A stretch of DNA of 64,000 nucleotides from UBA1447 sp964627535 (GTDB taxonomy: Bacteria; Bacillota; Clostridia; Oscillospirales; Acutalibacteraceae), in assembly GCA_964627535.1 (NCBI GenBank), contig CAZVJW010000016.1:11106-75105 (forward strand). Reading direction: 5' to 3'. Below are positions 34,957 to 44,594 of the stretch, piece by piece (the stretch's first letter is position 1; each line of letters starts with the position of its first letter). Under the pieces are notes generated by a model, which was given only the letters and a program-made list of their open reading frames with translations, was not told the origin of the DNA and made no database searches. The position numbers were made by a program, and so were the translations under genes.

Positions 34957-35721
34957 ATGTTTGAATGGAATGCAAATCAATATTTGAAATTTAAAAATCA
35001 GCGGACACAGCCGGCCGTTGATTTGGTTAACCGCATCAATATAGAACATCCAAAGAAAATCATTGATTTGGGCTGCGGACCCGGCAACAGCACCGGAGTT
35101 CTTGCCGAACGGTTCAAGGACGCTGCTATTTTAGGTGTTGACAACTCGGCGGATATGATTGAAAAAGCGAAAGAGAACTATCCCCGGCTTGATTTTGCTT
35201 TCTGCGATATCGGCGGGGATTTATCCGGCTTAGACAAAGATTTTGACATCGTGTTCTCCAATGCCTGCATTCAATGGGTGCCGGAGCACAGGCTGCTGCT
35301 TAAGAACCTGTTAGGGCTCGTTAAAAACGGCGGCGTTTTAGCCATTCAAATCCCGTTTAATTTCAGCGAACCGATTCAGAAAAACATTGATGAAGCCGCC
35401 TCCGGCAACCCATATCTGCCGAATAAGCGTCCTTACCATGTTTTAACGACGGGCGAATACTATGATATTTTTTCCGAGTTGTCGGATAACTTTGAGCTGT
35501 GGGAAGTGGCCTATACCCATGTTTTAGATACCCACGAGGATATTTTGGAGTGGTACAGGGGAACCGGGATGCGGCCTTACCTGAGCGCGCTGCCGGAAGA
35601 TGAAAAACCTTTGTTTGAACAGGCAGTTTTAAGCCGGATTATTCAAAGCTACCCAAAGCAAAAAGACGGGAAAGTGCTTTTCCGTTTTCCACGTTTATTT
35701 ATGATGGCATCTCCAAAATAA
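34957..35721 (+). CDS. tam: Trans-aconitate 2-methyltransferase-like protein
   Basis: A 254-residue class I SAM methyltransferase. SAM motif I is IIDLGCGPGNSTGVLAERF (about 35-53), followed by LGVDNSADMIEKA and FSNACIQWVPEHRLLL, which match Tam. The N-terminal FEWNANQYLKF also matches. Tam detoxifies trans-aconitate formed from cis-aconitate; the activity here is inferred from similarity. GAAGTGA precedes the ATG weakly. Confidence 0.82.
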   Translation: MFEWNANQYLKFKNQRTQPAVDLVNRINIEHPKKIIDLGCGPGNSTGVLAERFKDAAILGVDNSADMIEKAKENYPRLDFAFCDIGGDLSGLDKDFDIVFSNACIQWVPEHRLLLKNLLGLVKNGGVLAIQIPFNFSEPIQKNIDEAASGNPYLPNKRPYHVLTTGEYYDIFSELSDNFELWEVAYTHVLDTHEDILEWYRGTGMRPYLSALPEDEKPLFEQAVLSRIIQSYPKQKDGKVLFRFPRLFMMASPK

Positions 35722-35744
35722 TGGTGTTGAAAGCAAGCCTGCCG

Positions 35745-35777
35745 GTCCCTGTCATCCTGAGCAAAGCGAAGGATCTT
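35745..35777 (+). repeat. REP-like repeat, copy 3
   Basis: GTCCCTGTCATCCTGAGCAA then AGCGAAGGATCT, between tam and the next gene. One base differs from the core of copy 2. Confidence 0.55.
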
Positions 35778-35804
35778 TCCTTAATTTTTAAGAGGTGATA
35801 AAAA

Positions 35805-36290
35805 ATGCTGCAAACCCCGTTGGGCGAAGTAATAATCAAGAAAAACAATGAACCCATGGAATACACCGTTAAACCGCTCCCGCTCAAACCGCTGGAAGAT
35901 GCGGACTTTATTGTGGAAGGCCGTTATGCCGTTAACCTTGACAAGTCAGCAATCAAAGCCGGCGACACGCTGCAAATCTTTTTGAACAATCTTTTTATCA
36001 GCGGCGACAAAAATGATGGAGAAAGACTCAAACAGCTCAATTTTGAAACCGATGATTTTATGGTCGGTATCGGGCTTTATGATGTTCAGGTTGGCGGGGG
36101 CTGCCCGGACGCCTATTTTATTGAATACCTCAATAACGGCTTTGAGGTTAAATTTGCCGGTCTGCGGCATATAGAAGAATTTACCGTTGCGGCCGCGTGG
36201 ATGCCGCTTGACGAAACTGCCGATACGACTGCAATCTGGTTTGCCGCGGACCCCTTTTTAATATTAGATTCCGCAGCACTTGGCGACTAA
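35805..36290 (+). CDS. Unknown protein
   Basis: A 161-residue soluble acidic protein with no signal peptide or membrane segment. Features are LQTPLGEVIIKKNNEP, a SAIKAGDTLQIFLNN stretch and a Gly-rich GLYDVQVGGGCPDAYF turn; strand-rich throughout. An AGAGGTG site precedes the ATG at 35805. I do not recognise the family. It sits between tam and a glutaredoxin-like gene, all on one strand. Confidence 0.6.
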   Translation: MLQTPLGEVIIKKNNEPMEYTVKPLPLKPLEDADFIVEGRYAVNLDKSAIKAGDTLQIFLNNLFISGDKNDGERLKQLNFETDDFMVGIGLYDVQVGGGCPDAYFIEYLNNGFEVKFAGLRHIEEFTVAAAWMPLDETADTTAIWFAADPFLILDSAALGD

Positions 36291-36364
36291 AGCCACAAGT
36301 ATAAGTATGTGATTACATTCGGCAGGAAACGGCGGTCGTTTATAAGAGAAAGGAATTTTACCAC

Positions 36365-36673
36365 ATGCTGTTTAAAAGGAAAGAAATGCAAAAAGAAATA
36401 CCGGCGGAAGGACTCCTGTATTTTTATATGAAGGGCTGCCCTTACTGTAAAATGGCTGACGGTTTTATTGCCGAACTTGTTACCGAAAACCCGGATTTTG
36501 CAGCCGTTAAGATTACAAAAGTTGAGGAACAGGAGAACAGAGATTTTGCCCGTAATTTTGATTACTACAATGTCCCCTGCCTGTGGCTCGGGAAACAGAA
36601 ACTGCACGAAGGCGTTCCGACAAAAGAAAAAATTCTTGCTTGCCTGACAGCGGCTTTGGGAAAAAACGGTTAA
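36365..36673 (+). CDS. Glutaredoxin/thioredoxin-fold protein
   Basis: A 102-residue thioredoxin-fold protein. The redox site is Cys25-Pro-Tyr-Cys28 in YMKGCPYCKM, the glutaredoxin sequence. The cis-proline lies in YYNVPCLWLG, followed by a GVPTKEKIL helix. It could reduce disulfides or glutathione-like mixed disulfides; the partner is unknown. Confidence 0.8.
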   Translation: MLFKRKEMQKEIPAEGLLYFYMKGCPYCKMADGFIAELVTENPDFAAVKITKVEEQENRDFARNFDYYNVPCLWLGKQKLHEGVPTKEKILACLTAALGKNG

Positions 36674-36818
36674 AAGACAAGGATTGTTTGTTCAACATCT
36701 ATGCCGATGAAAGCGATGTGAGAGTTGCTTAACATATACAACGGCAGTTCGGTCAAATACCCGCTCAACAACGGGCGGATATTCCAACATAACATTAAAG
36801 AACTTGGAGGTCAAAATT

Positions 36819-37937
36819 ATGCTCGATTTGGATATTGAACAATTTTGGGAAGACGATGATAAGTCACATAAAGACAGGTGTTTCAGCAAGGAAGCGCCTC
36901 AGGTTGCTTTAGGCATTCGAATGAGCAACGAGTGTGTCTTTGCCGAACTTGGCGAAGAAGGAAACCCCTGGGGTACAATATCCAGAGAACGCAGGATGGA
37001 GCTCAATAAAAGATACAACGAAAAAGCGCGAAAAATTGTCGGACGCGATTTGCTCCGTGAATATTTCCCGCCGGAAGAAGAAAACTTCCCGGATATTCGA
37101 AGAATCGGCGAGGTTTTTGGCGGAGAGTATTTGTTTGACGGCAACTCCGAATGGCTGAAAGGCAATTGCGATACACCGGCTGCGCTTGAAAAACTGCTGG
37201 ACTATATTAACAGAATGGATTTACGCAGCTTTATTTTACCGGGAAACTGGGAGAGTGAAAAAAAACGGCTGTTTGAAATGTACGGCAAAAAGCCATCCCT
37301 GTTCCACGGCATAAGAGGCCCCGTAACGCTTGCGACATCGGTTTACGGCGCGGAAAACCTGATTTTTTTGATTTACGACAAGCCGGATTTGGCAAAGTGT
37401 TTCAGCGAAACGATCAGTAAAGTTATTATCGACTATATTGATATTTTTATTGAGGAAGCCGGATATACACAGGAAAATTTCCCGCACGGTTTCAGTTTTG
37501 CCGACGATAACTGCTGCCTGCTGACGGCAGAGATGTACGAGCTTTTCGGTTACCCGATATTAAAAAAGGTATTTGATAAAATGTCTCCGCTCCCGGAGGA
37601 CGACCGATACCAGCACTCCGATTCCGCTATGGGGCACCTGCTGCCTTTATTGGCAAAAGCCGGCATTAACGAATGCAACTTCGGGCCGACGGTGATGATT
37701 TCGGACATCAGAAAGTATATGAAAAACACGAAAATTGACGGTCAGCTTGCACCGTTTACCTTTATGAGCAATGATGAAGAAAAAATAATTGCCGAGGTTA
37801 AACGGGACTGCGAAATGGCGCAGGCGGACGATATCCGCGGAGTGAATCTTTCCACAGCGGGTTCTATCAACAACGGTTCACTTCTAACAAGTATGCGGAC
37901 TGTGATGGCGGCAATACAGAATTACGGGAGATATTGA
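36819..37937 (+). CDS. UroD-family protein (methyltransferase-like)
   Basis: A 372-residue protein with the TIM-barrel layout of the uroporphyrinogen decarboxylase superfamily (RGPVTLATSVYG, GFSFADDNCCLLT, HSDSAMGHLLPLLAKAGINECNFGP). In anaerobes such proteins are usually corrinoid-linked methyltransferases (MtaA/CmuA type) rather than haem enzymes. No haem genes are nearby. The start is ATG at 36819 with GGAGG eight bases upstream; an earlier TTG would contain that site. The zinc-binding pattern of MtaA is not clear, so the substrate is open. Confidence 0.78.
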   Translation: MLDLDIEQFWEDDDKSHKDRCFSKEAPQVALGIRMSNECVFAELGEEGNPWGTISRERRMELNKRYNEKARKIVGRDLLREYFPPEEENFPDIRRIGEVFGGEYLFDGNSEWLKGNCDTPAALEKLLDYINRMDLRSFILPGNWESEKKRLFEMYGKKPSLFHGIRGPVTLATSVYGAENLIFLIYDKPDLAKCFSETISKVIIDYIDIFIEEAGYTQENFPHGFSFADDNCCLLTAEMYELFGYPILKKVFDKMSPLPEDDRYQHSDSAMGHLLPLLAKAGINECNFGPTVMISDIRKYMKNTKIDGQLAPFTFMSNDEEKIIAEVKRDCEMAQADDIRGVNLSTAGSINNGSLLTSMRTVMAAIQNYGRY

Positions 37938-37954
37938 TATTTATCAACAATAAA

Positions 37955-37997
37955 AGAAGCGGAAGGCTGATGAAAATCAACTTTCCGCTTTTATCTT
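37955..37997 (+). terminator. Terminator after the UroD-family gene
   Basis: GCGGAAG (37959-37965) pairs with CTTTCCGC (37981-37988), followed by TTTTATCTTTT; an A-rich run upstream would allow action on the other strand too. Confidence 0.75.
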
Positions 37998-38059
37998 TTA
38001 TGATAAGCGTTTGCAAACTTTAGAACAACACAGGGGTTGTTCCCTGCGGGAGACGTGAA

Positions 38060-38110
38060 TCCCCCTCCGGCTAAAGCCGGTCTCCCCCTTTAACAAGGGG
38101 GACTTTTTTA
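38060..38110 (+). repeat. Palindromic spacer repeat ending in a hairpin with T-run
   Basis: CCTCCGGCTAAAGCCGG followed by CCCCCTT-TAAC-AAGGGGG and CTTTTTTA. This is a common Firmicute spacer repeat type and can also act as a terminator between the convergent UroD-family and pdp genes. Confidence 0.55.
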
Positions 38111-38149
38111 GTGTATTGCTTTAATTAGCATTTGGCAAGAGCGGTAAAG

Positions 38150-39454
38150 TTAATTTTCCACCCTGCCAAGCAAAATTTTTGTTTCCACGGTGGGTCTGTC
38201 ATCGATTTCAATCGCGCCGAGAAACTCCTCCGTTGCCGGTTCAAACAAATCTTCCTTTTCGGCATACATGGTGGCAAGTGTTTCGCCGCGTTCCACCTTT
38301 GCGCCTATTTTGTTTTCCAGCATGATGCCCGCGGCATAATCAATGATGTCCTCCATTTTCGTTCTGCCGGCACCAAGCATAACAGAAGCCAGACCGCAGC
38401 GTTCGGTATCCATTCTTGTTATATAGCCGTCCTTGCGGGCTGTGATGGTGCGGAAATATCTCGCGTTGCCGAACTTGTTAGTATCCTCAATATAGGAAGC
38501 GTCGCCGCCTTGCGCGGAAACCATTTTTTTCAGGCTTTCGAGCGCGGCACCGCTGTAAAGCGCTTGTTTCGCGAGTTTTTTGCATTCCTCAATGGTACCT
38601 TTATCCGCCAAATACAGCATATTAGCGGCCAGAATAATGCAGATTTCGGTTAAGTCCTCCGGCCCGATCCCTTTCAGCGTATTTACCGCTTCAATAACCT
38701 CAAGAGAATTGCCGATTGCGTGCCCCAGCGGGACATCCATGTTGGTTATCAGCGCAACGGTTCTGCGCCCGACGCTCTCCCCTATCGCAACCATCGTATT
38801 TGCCAGGGCTTTGGCATCCTCATATGTTTTTGTGAAAGAACCGCTTCCCATTTTAACATCCAGTAAAATACGGTCCGAACCGGCAGCAATTTTTTTACTC
38901 ATGATGCTTGAGGCAATCAGCGGAATGGATTCAATTGTAGCGGTTACATCCCGAAGGGCGTAAAGCTTTTTATCCGCAGGGGCAAAATTGCCGGACTGCC
39001 CTATGACGCACAAGCCTGATCTGTTGACAATTTCAATAAACTCATCCATCCCTATGCTTGTCTGCAAACCCGGAATTGATTCCAGTTTGTCCACCGTACC
39101 GCCGGTATGCCCAAGGCCCCGACCGGACATTTTCGCGACTTTCACACCACAGGCGGCAACAATCGGCGCAATGACAAGCGTGGTTTTATCCCCTACCCCG
39201 CCGGTGGAATGTTTGTCAACCTTAATACCCTCGATTGCCGATAGGTCGACCCGTTCGCCCGAATTCGCCATAGCCATGGTTAAATCAGCCGTTTCCCTGC
39301 TGTTCATGCCTTTGAAATAAATTGCCATGAGCAGAGCGGAAGCCTGATAGTCCGGAATATCGCCGGCTGTATAGCCTTCTATGAAGAAATTGATCTCTTC
39401 TGTGGAGAGAAAACTTCCGTCGCGTTTTACCTTAATAATGTCATACATGCGCAT
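38150..39454 (-). CDS. pdp: Pyrimidine-nucleoside phosphorylase
   Basis: Phosphorolyses uridine and thymidine to base plus (deoxy)ribose-1-phosphate. The signature SGRGLGHTGGTVDKLE, the phosphate/potassium site KHSTGGVGDKTT (about 81-92) and YAEKEDLFEPA near the C-terminus are present. At 434 residues it matches Gram-positive Pdp; thymidine phosphorylase (DeoA) is the alternative name. GGAAG lies eight bases before the first ATG. It is last gene of the deo/nup operon. Confidence 0.94.
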   Translation of the reverse strand: MRMYDIIKVKRDGSFLSTEEINFFIEGYTAGDIPDYQASALLMAIYFKGMNSRETADLTMAMANSGERVDLSAIEGIKVDKHSTGGVGDKTTLVIAPIVAACGVKVAKMSGRGLGHTGGTVDKLESIPGLQTSIGMDEFIEIVNRSGLCVIGQSGNFAPADKKLYALRDVTATIESIPLIASSIMSKKIAAGSDRILLDVKMGSGSFTKTYEDAKALANTMVAIGESVGRRTVALITNMDVPLGHAIGNSLEVIEAVNTLKGIGPEDLTEICIILAANMLYLADKGTIEECKKLAKQALYSGAALESLKKMVSAQGGDASYIEDTNKFGNARYFRTITARKDGYITRMDTERCGLASVMLGAGRTKMEDIIDYAAGIMLENKIGAKVERGETLATMYAEKEDLFEPATEEFLGAIEIDDRPTVETKILLGRVEN

Positions 39455-39511
39455 TGCAATAACTTCCTTTTTCCGGCTACCTCAAATGGCTTCAAGGCTG
39501 CCGTTTTTTAT

Positions 39512-40474
39512 TTAATTTCCGCTCTTATTGTATGGCTGACCCGAGGCCTTGGGTGCCTGCGAACGCTTCGATGAAACTGCCAGGACAAGAAGGGTTGCTA
39601 TATAAGGCAACATCTTGTAAATCTCATTTGAAACAGACCAGTCTTTCATAAACGGAATGGAGGAATATGTTGAAGCAACGGTTTTCATGATACCGAAGAA
39701 CAGAGCCGAATAAAAAATTCTCCATGGCTTCCACTGTCCGAAAATTAAAACCGCTAACGCAAGAAAGCCGTAGCCGGCAACACTTGCGTTGAAATCCGTC
39801 GAAGTCGGAATGACGAAAATCAGGCCGCCGATACCACCCAGCATACCGGAAATCATTACACCCATATAACGAATTTTATAAACACTGATACCAACGGAAT
39901 CCGCTGCCTGCGGATGTTCACCGCATGCTCTTAAACGGAGGCCAAACCTGGTTTTATAAAGCACAATTGATGAAACGACAAGGATACCAAACCCGATATA
40001 GGTTGTTATATAGGCGTTTCGGAACAGCATCGGTCCGATTACCGGAATTTTGCCCAAAAGCGGAACCGATTTGATATGGAACTGGTTCCTAAACGGGATT
40101 TGCTGAACACCTCTCACCATCCTGGCGACAAAAATCGCCACAGCGGGAGCCATCATATTCAAAGCCGTGCCGCTGATGACCTGGTCGGCTTTCATGTTGA
40201 TGGACGCGTATGCGTGAAGCAGCGAGAAAACCAACCCCGAAGCACCCGCGACCAAAACCGCCAGAATCAGCAAAAGCTGCCCATGAATCGTTTCCTGCAT
40301 AAAATAGATGAACAATATGCTGATAAATGCACCCATGATCATAATGCCTTCAAGGGCGATATTGACAACACCGCTGCGTTCCGAGAACATGCCGCCGAGC
40401 GCGACAATCAAAAGCGGCACTGCGAAGAACATGGTTTGCTGAGCCAAAAAATATAATAATTCCATTCCGGTCAT
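39512..40474 (-). CDS. nupQ: Nucleoside ABC transporter permease NupQ
   Basis: Second permease of the simple-sugar/nucleoside ABC importer. About eight to ten membrane helices; the N-terminal VALGGMFSERSGVVNIALEG motif and the cytoplasmic loop LRACGEHPQAADSVGI are diagnostic. The start overlaps the nupP stop by four bases. Confidence 0.92.
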   Translation of the reverse strand: MTGMELLYFLAQQTMFFAVPLLIVALGGMFSERSGVVNIALEGIMIMGAFISILFIYFMQETIHGQLLLILAVLVAGASGLVFSLLHAYASINMKADQVISGTALNMMAPAVAIFVARMVRGVQQIPFRNQFHIKSVPLLGKIPVIGPMLFRNAYITTYIGFGILVVSSIVLYKTRFGLRLRACGEHPQAADSVGISVYKIRYMGVMISGMLGGIGGLIFVIPTSTDFNASVAGYGFLALAVLIFGQWKPWRIFYSALFFGIMKTVASTYSSIPFMKDWSVSNEIYKMLPYIATLLVLAVSSKRSQAPKASGQPYNKSGN

Positions 40475-41661
40475 TGCGCGCCACCTCCTTCCGAAGATCC
40501 GGTTCGCTGTTCCTCTTTTTTGGGCTGAGCAACAATGTCCGGCGGCGGACTTTCATCCGCATCGCCATCGTCCCTGCTCCTTCGAAGCGTTATTTTAGTA
40601 ATTACCGATTTAAACAGCAGCGCGAAAGCGCTGAAGTAAATAATCGAAGCGGTGATGATGTTGATAACCTCCGGCACGAAACCGTAAAGCTGGAGATTAA
40701 AACCACCGACCGTTATATTCGCTATAAACAGAGCCGAAAAAAGAATCCCTATAGGGTTTGAAAGGCCGAGCAGCGCAACGGGTATCCCGTTGAAACCTTC
40801 AGCCGCCAGCGTATCCACAACGCTGATATATTTACCCGAACCGGCAAGATAAAGCAACCCGCCGCCAATACCGGAAAGTGCCCCGGCAATAACCATTGAA
40901 AGCACCACATTGCGTTTTGCGTTGATGCCCGCATATTTGCTTGCGTGAGGATTGTGGCCGCACGCTTTCAGTTCATATCCGAAAGTTGTTTTGTTTAAAA
41001 TAATGTACACAATCAGCACAAATAATAATGCAATTAATATTCCGCCATTCATGCTGTTATACGGGAATATTTTATCAAGACCCCAATTTGGTATGTTCGC
41101 GGTTGACGCCACGGGATATGACTGGTTTTGCAGCTGATTATAAATCCCTTGTGTTTTCTTGACCAGCATATTGACAAAGCTCATACCGATGTAATTCATC
41201 ATGATGGACGAAATAACCTCATGCACATTGAAATACGCTTTCAGTATGCCGGGTACAAGACCCCATAAACCACCGAAAACCATAGCCGCCGCCAAAGCTG
41301 CAATCCAATGAACATTACCGGGCAGCCAAGTCCATTTGATACCGACATACACCGCGGCAAAGGCACCGAAAATGAATTGCCCCGAGGCACCTATGTTGAA
41401 AAGCCCTGTTTTAAAGGCAAAGCCGACCGACAGGCCGGTAAGCAGGATTGGTGTGGTAAAATAAAGCACCTGGCCGATACCTGACAAGCCATCCGCAAAG
41501 CCTCCGCGCACAATCGCTATAAATCCGTCAACCGCCTGAGAGGAATCAGATATCAAAAGGATTACAAAGCCTAAAAGCAGACCGACTATAATTGCGAGAA
41601 TCGAGGATGAAAAAGTTACAATTCCGGTACGCGTAAGTGGATTTTTATTAGGCTTTTTCAT
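40471..41661 (-). CDS. nupP: Nucleoside ABC transporter permease NupP
   Basis: First permease of the importer, 396 residues with multiple membrane helices. FKTGLFNIGASGQFIFGA and the coupling loop LKACGHNPHASKYAGI match the family. A hydrophilic Pro/Asp/Gln-rich tail (about 368-396) is extra. It overlaps the nupO end by 14 bases. Confidence 0.92.
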   Translation of the reverse strand: MKKPNKNPLTRTGIVTFSSSILAIIVGLLLGFVILLISDSSQAVDGFIAIVRGGFADGLSGIGQVLYFTTPILLTGLSVGFAFKTGLFNIGASGQFIFGAFAAVYVGIKWTWLPGNVHWIAALAAAMVFGGLWGLVPGILKAYFNVHEVISSIMMNYIGMSFVNMLVKKTQGIYNQLQNQSYPVASTANIPNWGLDKIFPYNSMNGGILIALLFVLIVYIILNKTTFGYELKACGHNPHASKYAGINAKRNVVLSMVIAGALSGIGGGLLYLAGSGKYISVVDTLAAEGFNGIPVALLGLSNPIGILFSALFIANITVGGFNLQLYGFVPEVINIITASIIYFSAFALLFKSVITKITLRRSRDDGDADESPPPDIVAQPKKEEQRTGSSEGGGAQ

Positions 41662-43186
41662 TTTCGCCCTCCCTCTTGGAGCCGGCCATATAGAGCCCGA
41701 GCTCTCTGACTGTTGTCTTCTCCGGGTCGAGATCCGCTACAATTTCGCCTTCATGAATGACAAGGATTCGGTCGCTTACATTCATCACCTCATCCAATTC
41801 AAGAGAAATAAGCAGCACCGCCTTGCCGGAATCTCTTCCTGCAACAAGCTGCTTATGAATATACTCGATAGCACCAACATCAAGGCCTCTGGTAGGTTGA
41901 ACCGCAATTAAAAGCTCGGGGTTCCTGTCAATCTCCCTTGCAAGAATAGCCTTTTGCTGGTTGCCACCGGACATGCTGCCGGCTATGGTTCCGGTTCCCT
42001 GCCCACTGCGGATATCGTACTGTTCAATTAAAGTGTTCGCATAATTTTCAATGCTTCTAAATTTTATAAACCCGCCCCGTTGAAAACGTTTATTGAAATA
42101 AGTCTGCAGCACTAGGTTTTGTGCAAGGGTGAACTGAAGCACTAAACCGTGTTTTTGCCTGTCTTCGGGAATATGAGCCATACCGCTTTTTGTTCGTTTG
42201 CGTATTGAGTATTTTGAAATATCATTGCCGTCAAGGCTTATTTTGCCCTTTTCGGCTTTTTCCATGCCTGTAAGAGCATATACAAGCTCGCTTTGACCGT
42301 TGCCGTCAATCCCTGCAATACAAACAATTTCGCCCGCTTTCACCTTAAACGAAACATTATTCACCGAGCGTTTGCCGCCATGCCGGCCTTTTACGAAAAG
42401 GTTTTCCACTTCCAAAATAGTTTTACCGATGTTCTCCTCGCCTTTGTCAACTGTAAAACTGACCGGGCGGCCCACCATCATTTCCGACATTTGCTCTACT
42501 GAAGTCTCCGCCACATCAACTGTTCCGATCAGTTTTCCCTTTCTTAAAACCGTACAGCGGTCGGCAACAGCTTTAATCTCATTTAATTTATGGGTGATAA
42601 AAATAATGGACTTGCCTTCTTTAACCAAGTCCTTCATAATTCGCATCAAATCGTCAATTTCCTGCGGTGTTAAAACGGCAGTCGGTTCATCAAAAATTAA
42701 AATTTCATTCTCGCGGTATAGCATCTTAATAATTTCCACGCGTTGCTGCATTCCGACGGTAATCTCCGATATCAGCGAGTCCGGGTCAACCTTGAGGTTA
42801 TAGCTCCGGCTTAAAGCAACAACTTTTTCGCGTGCTTCATCCATTTTTAAAAAACCTCCGCCGGTTGTCTCAACGCCCAGTACGATATTTTCAAGAACCG
42901 TAAAATTGTGAACAAGTTTGAAATGTTGATGCACCATACCGATATTTAATTCGTTCGCGTCGTTCGGGTTGCTTATTTTAACTTCTTTGCCGTTAATTTT
43001 GATGATGCCTTTCTCCGGCTGATAAAGGCCGAAGAGGACGCTCATCAATGTCGATTTGCCCGCACCGTTTTCGCCGAGCAGGGCATGGATTTCGCATCGC
43101 CTAACCTGAAGAGAAACATTGTCGTTCGCCTTAATGCCCGGGAATTCTTTGGTTATACCGAGCATTTCAATAATATAATCATCCAT
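41648..43186 (-). CDS. nupO: Nucleoside ABC transporter ATP-binding protein NupO
   Basis: Double-domain ABC ATPase. Domain 1: Walker A GENGAGKST, Q-loop, signature in ISEITVGMQQRVEI, Walker B LIFDEPTAVLTP. Domain 2: degenerate phosphate loop GIDGNGQSE, signature MSGGNQQKAILAREI, and Walker B region LLIAVQPTRGLD, where the usual catalytic carboxylate position is weak, as in this family. I start at ATG 43186 (GGGTGA upstream), 512 residues; upstream codons are spacer. Confidence 0.93.
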   Translation of the reverse strand: MDDYIIEMLGITKEFPGIKANDNVSLQVRRCEIHALLGENGAGKSTLMSVLFGLYQPEKGIIKINGKEVKISNPNDANELNIGMVHQHFKLVHNFTVLENIVLGVETTGGGFLKMDEAREKVVALSRSYNLKVDPDSLISEITVGMQQRVEIIKMLYRENEILIFDEPTAVLTPQEIDDLMRIMKDLVKEGKSIIFITHKLNEIKAVADRCTVLRKGKLIGTVDVAETSVEQMSEMMVGRPVSFTVDKGEENIGKTILEVENLFVKGRHGGKRSVNNVSFKVKAGEIVCIAGIDGNGQSELVYALTGMEKAEKGKISLDGNDISKYSIRKRTKSGMAHIPEDRQKHGLVLQFTLAQNLVLQTYFNKRFQRGGFIKFRSIENYANTLIEQYDIRSGQGTGTIAGSMSGGNQQKAILAREIDRNPELLIAVQPTRGLDVGAIEYIHKQLVAGRDSGKAVLLISLELDEVMNVSDRILVIHEGEIVADLDPEKTTVRELGLYMAGSKREGENEKA

Positions 43187-43288
43187 CGTTTCACCCGTCC
43201 CATAAATATTTCGGAGGGCAGCAATCCCGCGATTATTCCATAAAGGGGCGGACAAACTGCCCGCCCCTTTACAAAGTTGATATTGAGT

Positions 43289-44470
43289 CTATGCCTTAAT
43301 ATAGTCAATCTTTACATATTCGGTTGACAGTGCAGGAAGTTTTTTCTCCGTATCCGCGGTAGTCGGGTCGCCTGCTTTGCCTGTTTCGGTGTCCTTAAGA
43401 ATTTTGATGCTGCCGGCGACGATTTTTGCAAAAATCGCATTGTAATCAGCTTGTGTGAATTTTACAAACTTGGATGTTGCCATCGGAAGACCGATACCGT
43501 TGACTTTTGCATCAAGAGTTTGAGATACTCCGCCTTTGAAAGTGTTTTTGTAGAAATCCGTAAGGTTGTCATAAACAGACTTTTTAAGCATCTTCATCGC
43601 GGATGTGATAACAGTATCCGACTCGTTGGACTGGTCAACATCAACGCCGATAACCTTTTTATCTGCTGTCTCTGCTGCCGCCATAACAGAATTACCCAAC
43701 TTGCCGCCGCAGCCGAAAATGACCTGCGTTCCGTCCGCATACCAGCCTGCCGCTTGAGCTTGGGCTTCCGGAGTAGCTTCGAACTTGCCGGTGTAGTTAT
43801 ACTTAAGCGTAATTGCATCTTTTGCAAGGCCCATTTCTTTCGCCGCGTATTCCGCGCCCTGGATATAGCCGTAACCGAAACGGATAACTGCCGGAACAGC
43901 CATGCCGCCCATAAAGCCAAGGCTTGTCATGCCGTCTTTCACAGCAGCATATCCGGCAAGGAAACCCGCTTCCTGCTCGGCATAAAAGATGGAAGCAACA
44001 TTAGCTTCTGTTTTATATGTCGCATAATCCGCCGTGTGAGGCGCACCGTCAAGAAGAATAAATCTGACATTGGGATACTTCGTTTGTGCTGTATAGATGG
44101 GAACCTCAAAAAGATAGCCCGGGCAAACGATTATTTTCGCACCGCCCTTGACAGCGAGGTCAATAGCGGCAACATATGCGTCGGTATCTCCGGTTGCCGG
44201 TTTGTAATATTTGTATGTCTTGCCGAACTCGTTAGCGTATTGCTGCACGCCTTCCCATGCGCCCTGATTGAATGATCTGTCATCAATGGTTCCAAGGTCG
44301 GTAATCAACGCAATTTCACTTGTACCGTCTGCTGATGTAACGGGAGCTTTTGTAGTTGTTTCGCCTGCTTTGGTTGTCTCATTTGTGTCTGCTTTGCTGC
44401 ATCCAGCAAAGGCAACGATAAACGAACACCCGAGAACGATCGCCAAGATAATGCTGATGATTTTTTTCAT
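43289..44470 (-). CDS. nupN: Nucleoside-binding lipoprotein NupN (BMP family)
   Basis: Extracellular substrate-binding lipoprotein. Signal peptide with Cys24 in AFAGCSKAD as likely lipidation site (Cys15 is less likely), then a Thr-rich linker and the BMP/Med fold with TDLGTIDDRSFNQGAWEG and GYLFEVPIYTAQTKYPN. AGGAGGG precedes the ATG. Probable binding of purine and pyrimidine nucleosides is inferred from family and operon. Confidence 0.94.
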   Translation of the reverse strand: MKKIISIILAIVLGCSFIVAFAGCSKADTNETTKAGETTTKAPVTSADGTSEIALITDLGTIDDRSFNQGAWEGVQQYANEFGKTYKYYKPATGDTDAYVAAIDLAVKGGAKIIVCPGYLFEVPIYTAQTKYPNVRFILLDGAPHTADYATYKTEANVASIFYAEQEAGFLAGYAAVKDGMTSLGFMGGMAVPAVIRFGYGYIQGAEYAAKEMGLAKDAITLKYNYTGKFEATPEAQAQAAGWYADGTQVIFGCGGKLGNSVMAAAETADKKVIGVDVDQSNESDTVITSAMKMLKKSVYDNLTDFYKNTFKGGVSQTLDAKVNGIGLPMATSKFVKFTQADYNAIFAKIVAGSIKILKDTETGKAGDPTTADTEKKLPALSTEYVKIDYIKA

Positions 44471-44490
44471 TATTTTCCCTCCTATTATTT

Positions 44491-44577
44491 TCGGCTGACG
44501 CCGATTTGGTACAAAAACATGTTATCACATAACTCTAATTTATTCAACATTTATATTTAATTTATATACATTTTCAA
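44491..44577 (-). promoter_or_regulatory. Internal promoter candidate and leader hairpin before nupN
   Basis: Minus strand: -35 TTGAAA (44577-44572), 16 bases, -10 TATAAA (44555-44550). Nearer the gene is a short hairpin TCGGC-GTCA-GCCGA (44504-44491) ahead of the AGGAGGG site. It could boost the transporter genes relative to deoC, deoB and cdd. Confidence 0.45.
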
Positions 44578-44594
44578 CTATTGTTTCATAAGTT

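Noticed and set aside
43451..44275. Plus-strand frame of about 270 codons opposite nupN
   Set aside because: Shadow of a lipoprotein gene with lipobox, strong ribosome site and operon context.
44471..44594. Purine riboswitch before the nucleoside transporter genes
   Set aside because: Only a short hairpin and an AT-rich promoter-like stretch are present; the conserved purine-aptamer loops are absent.
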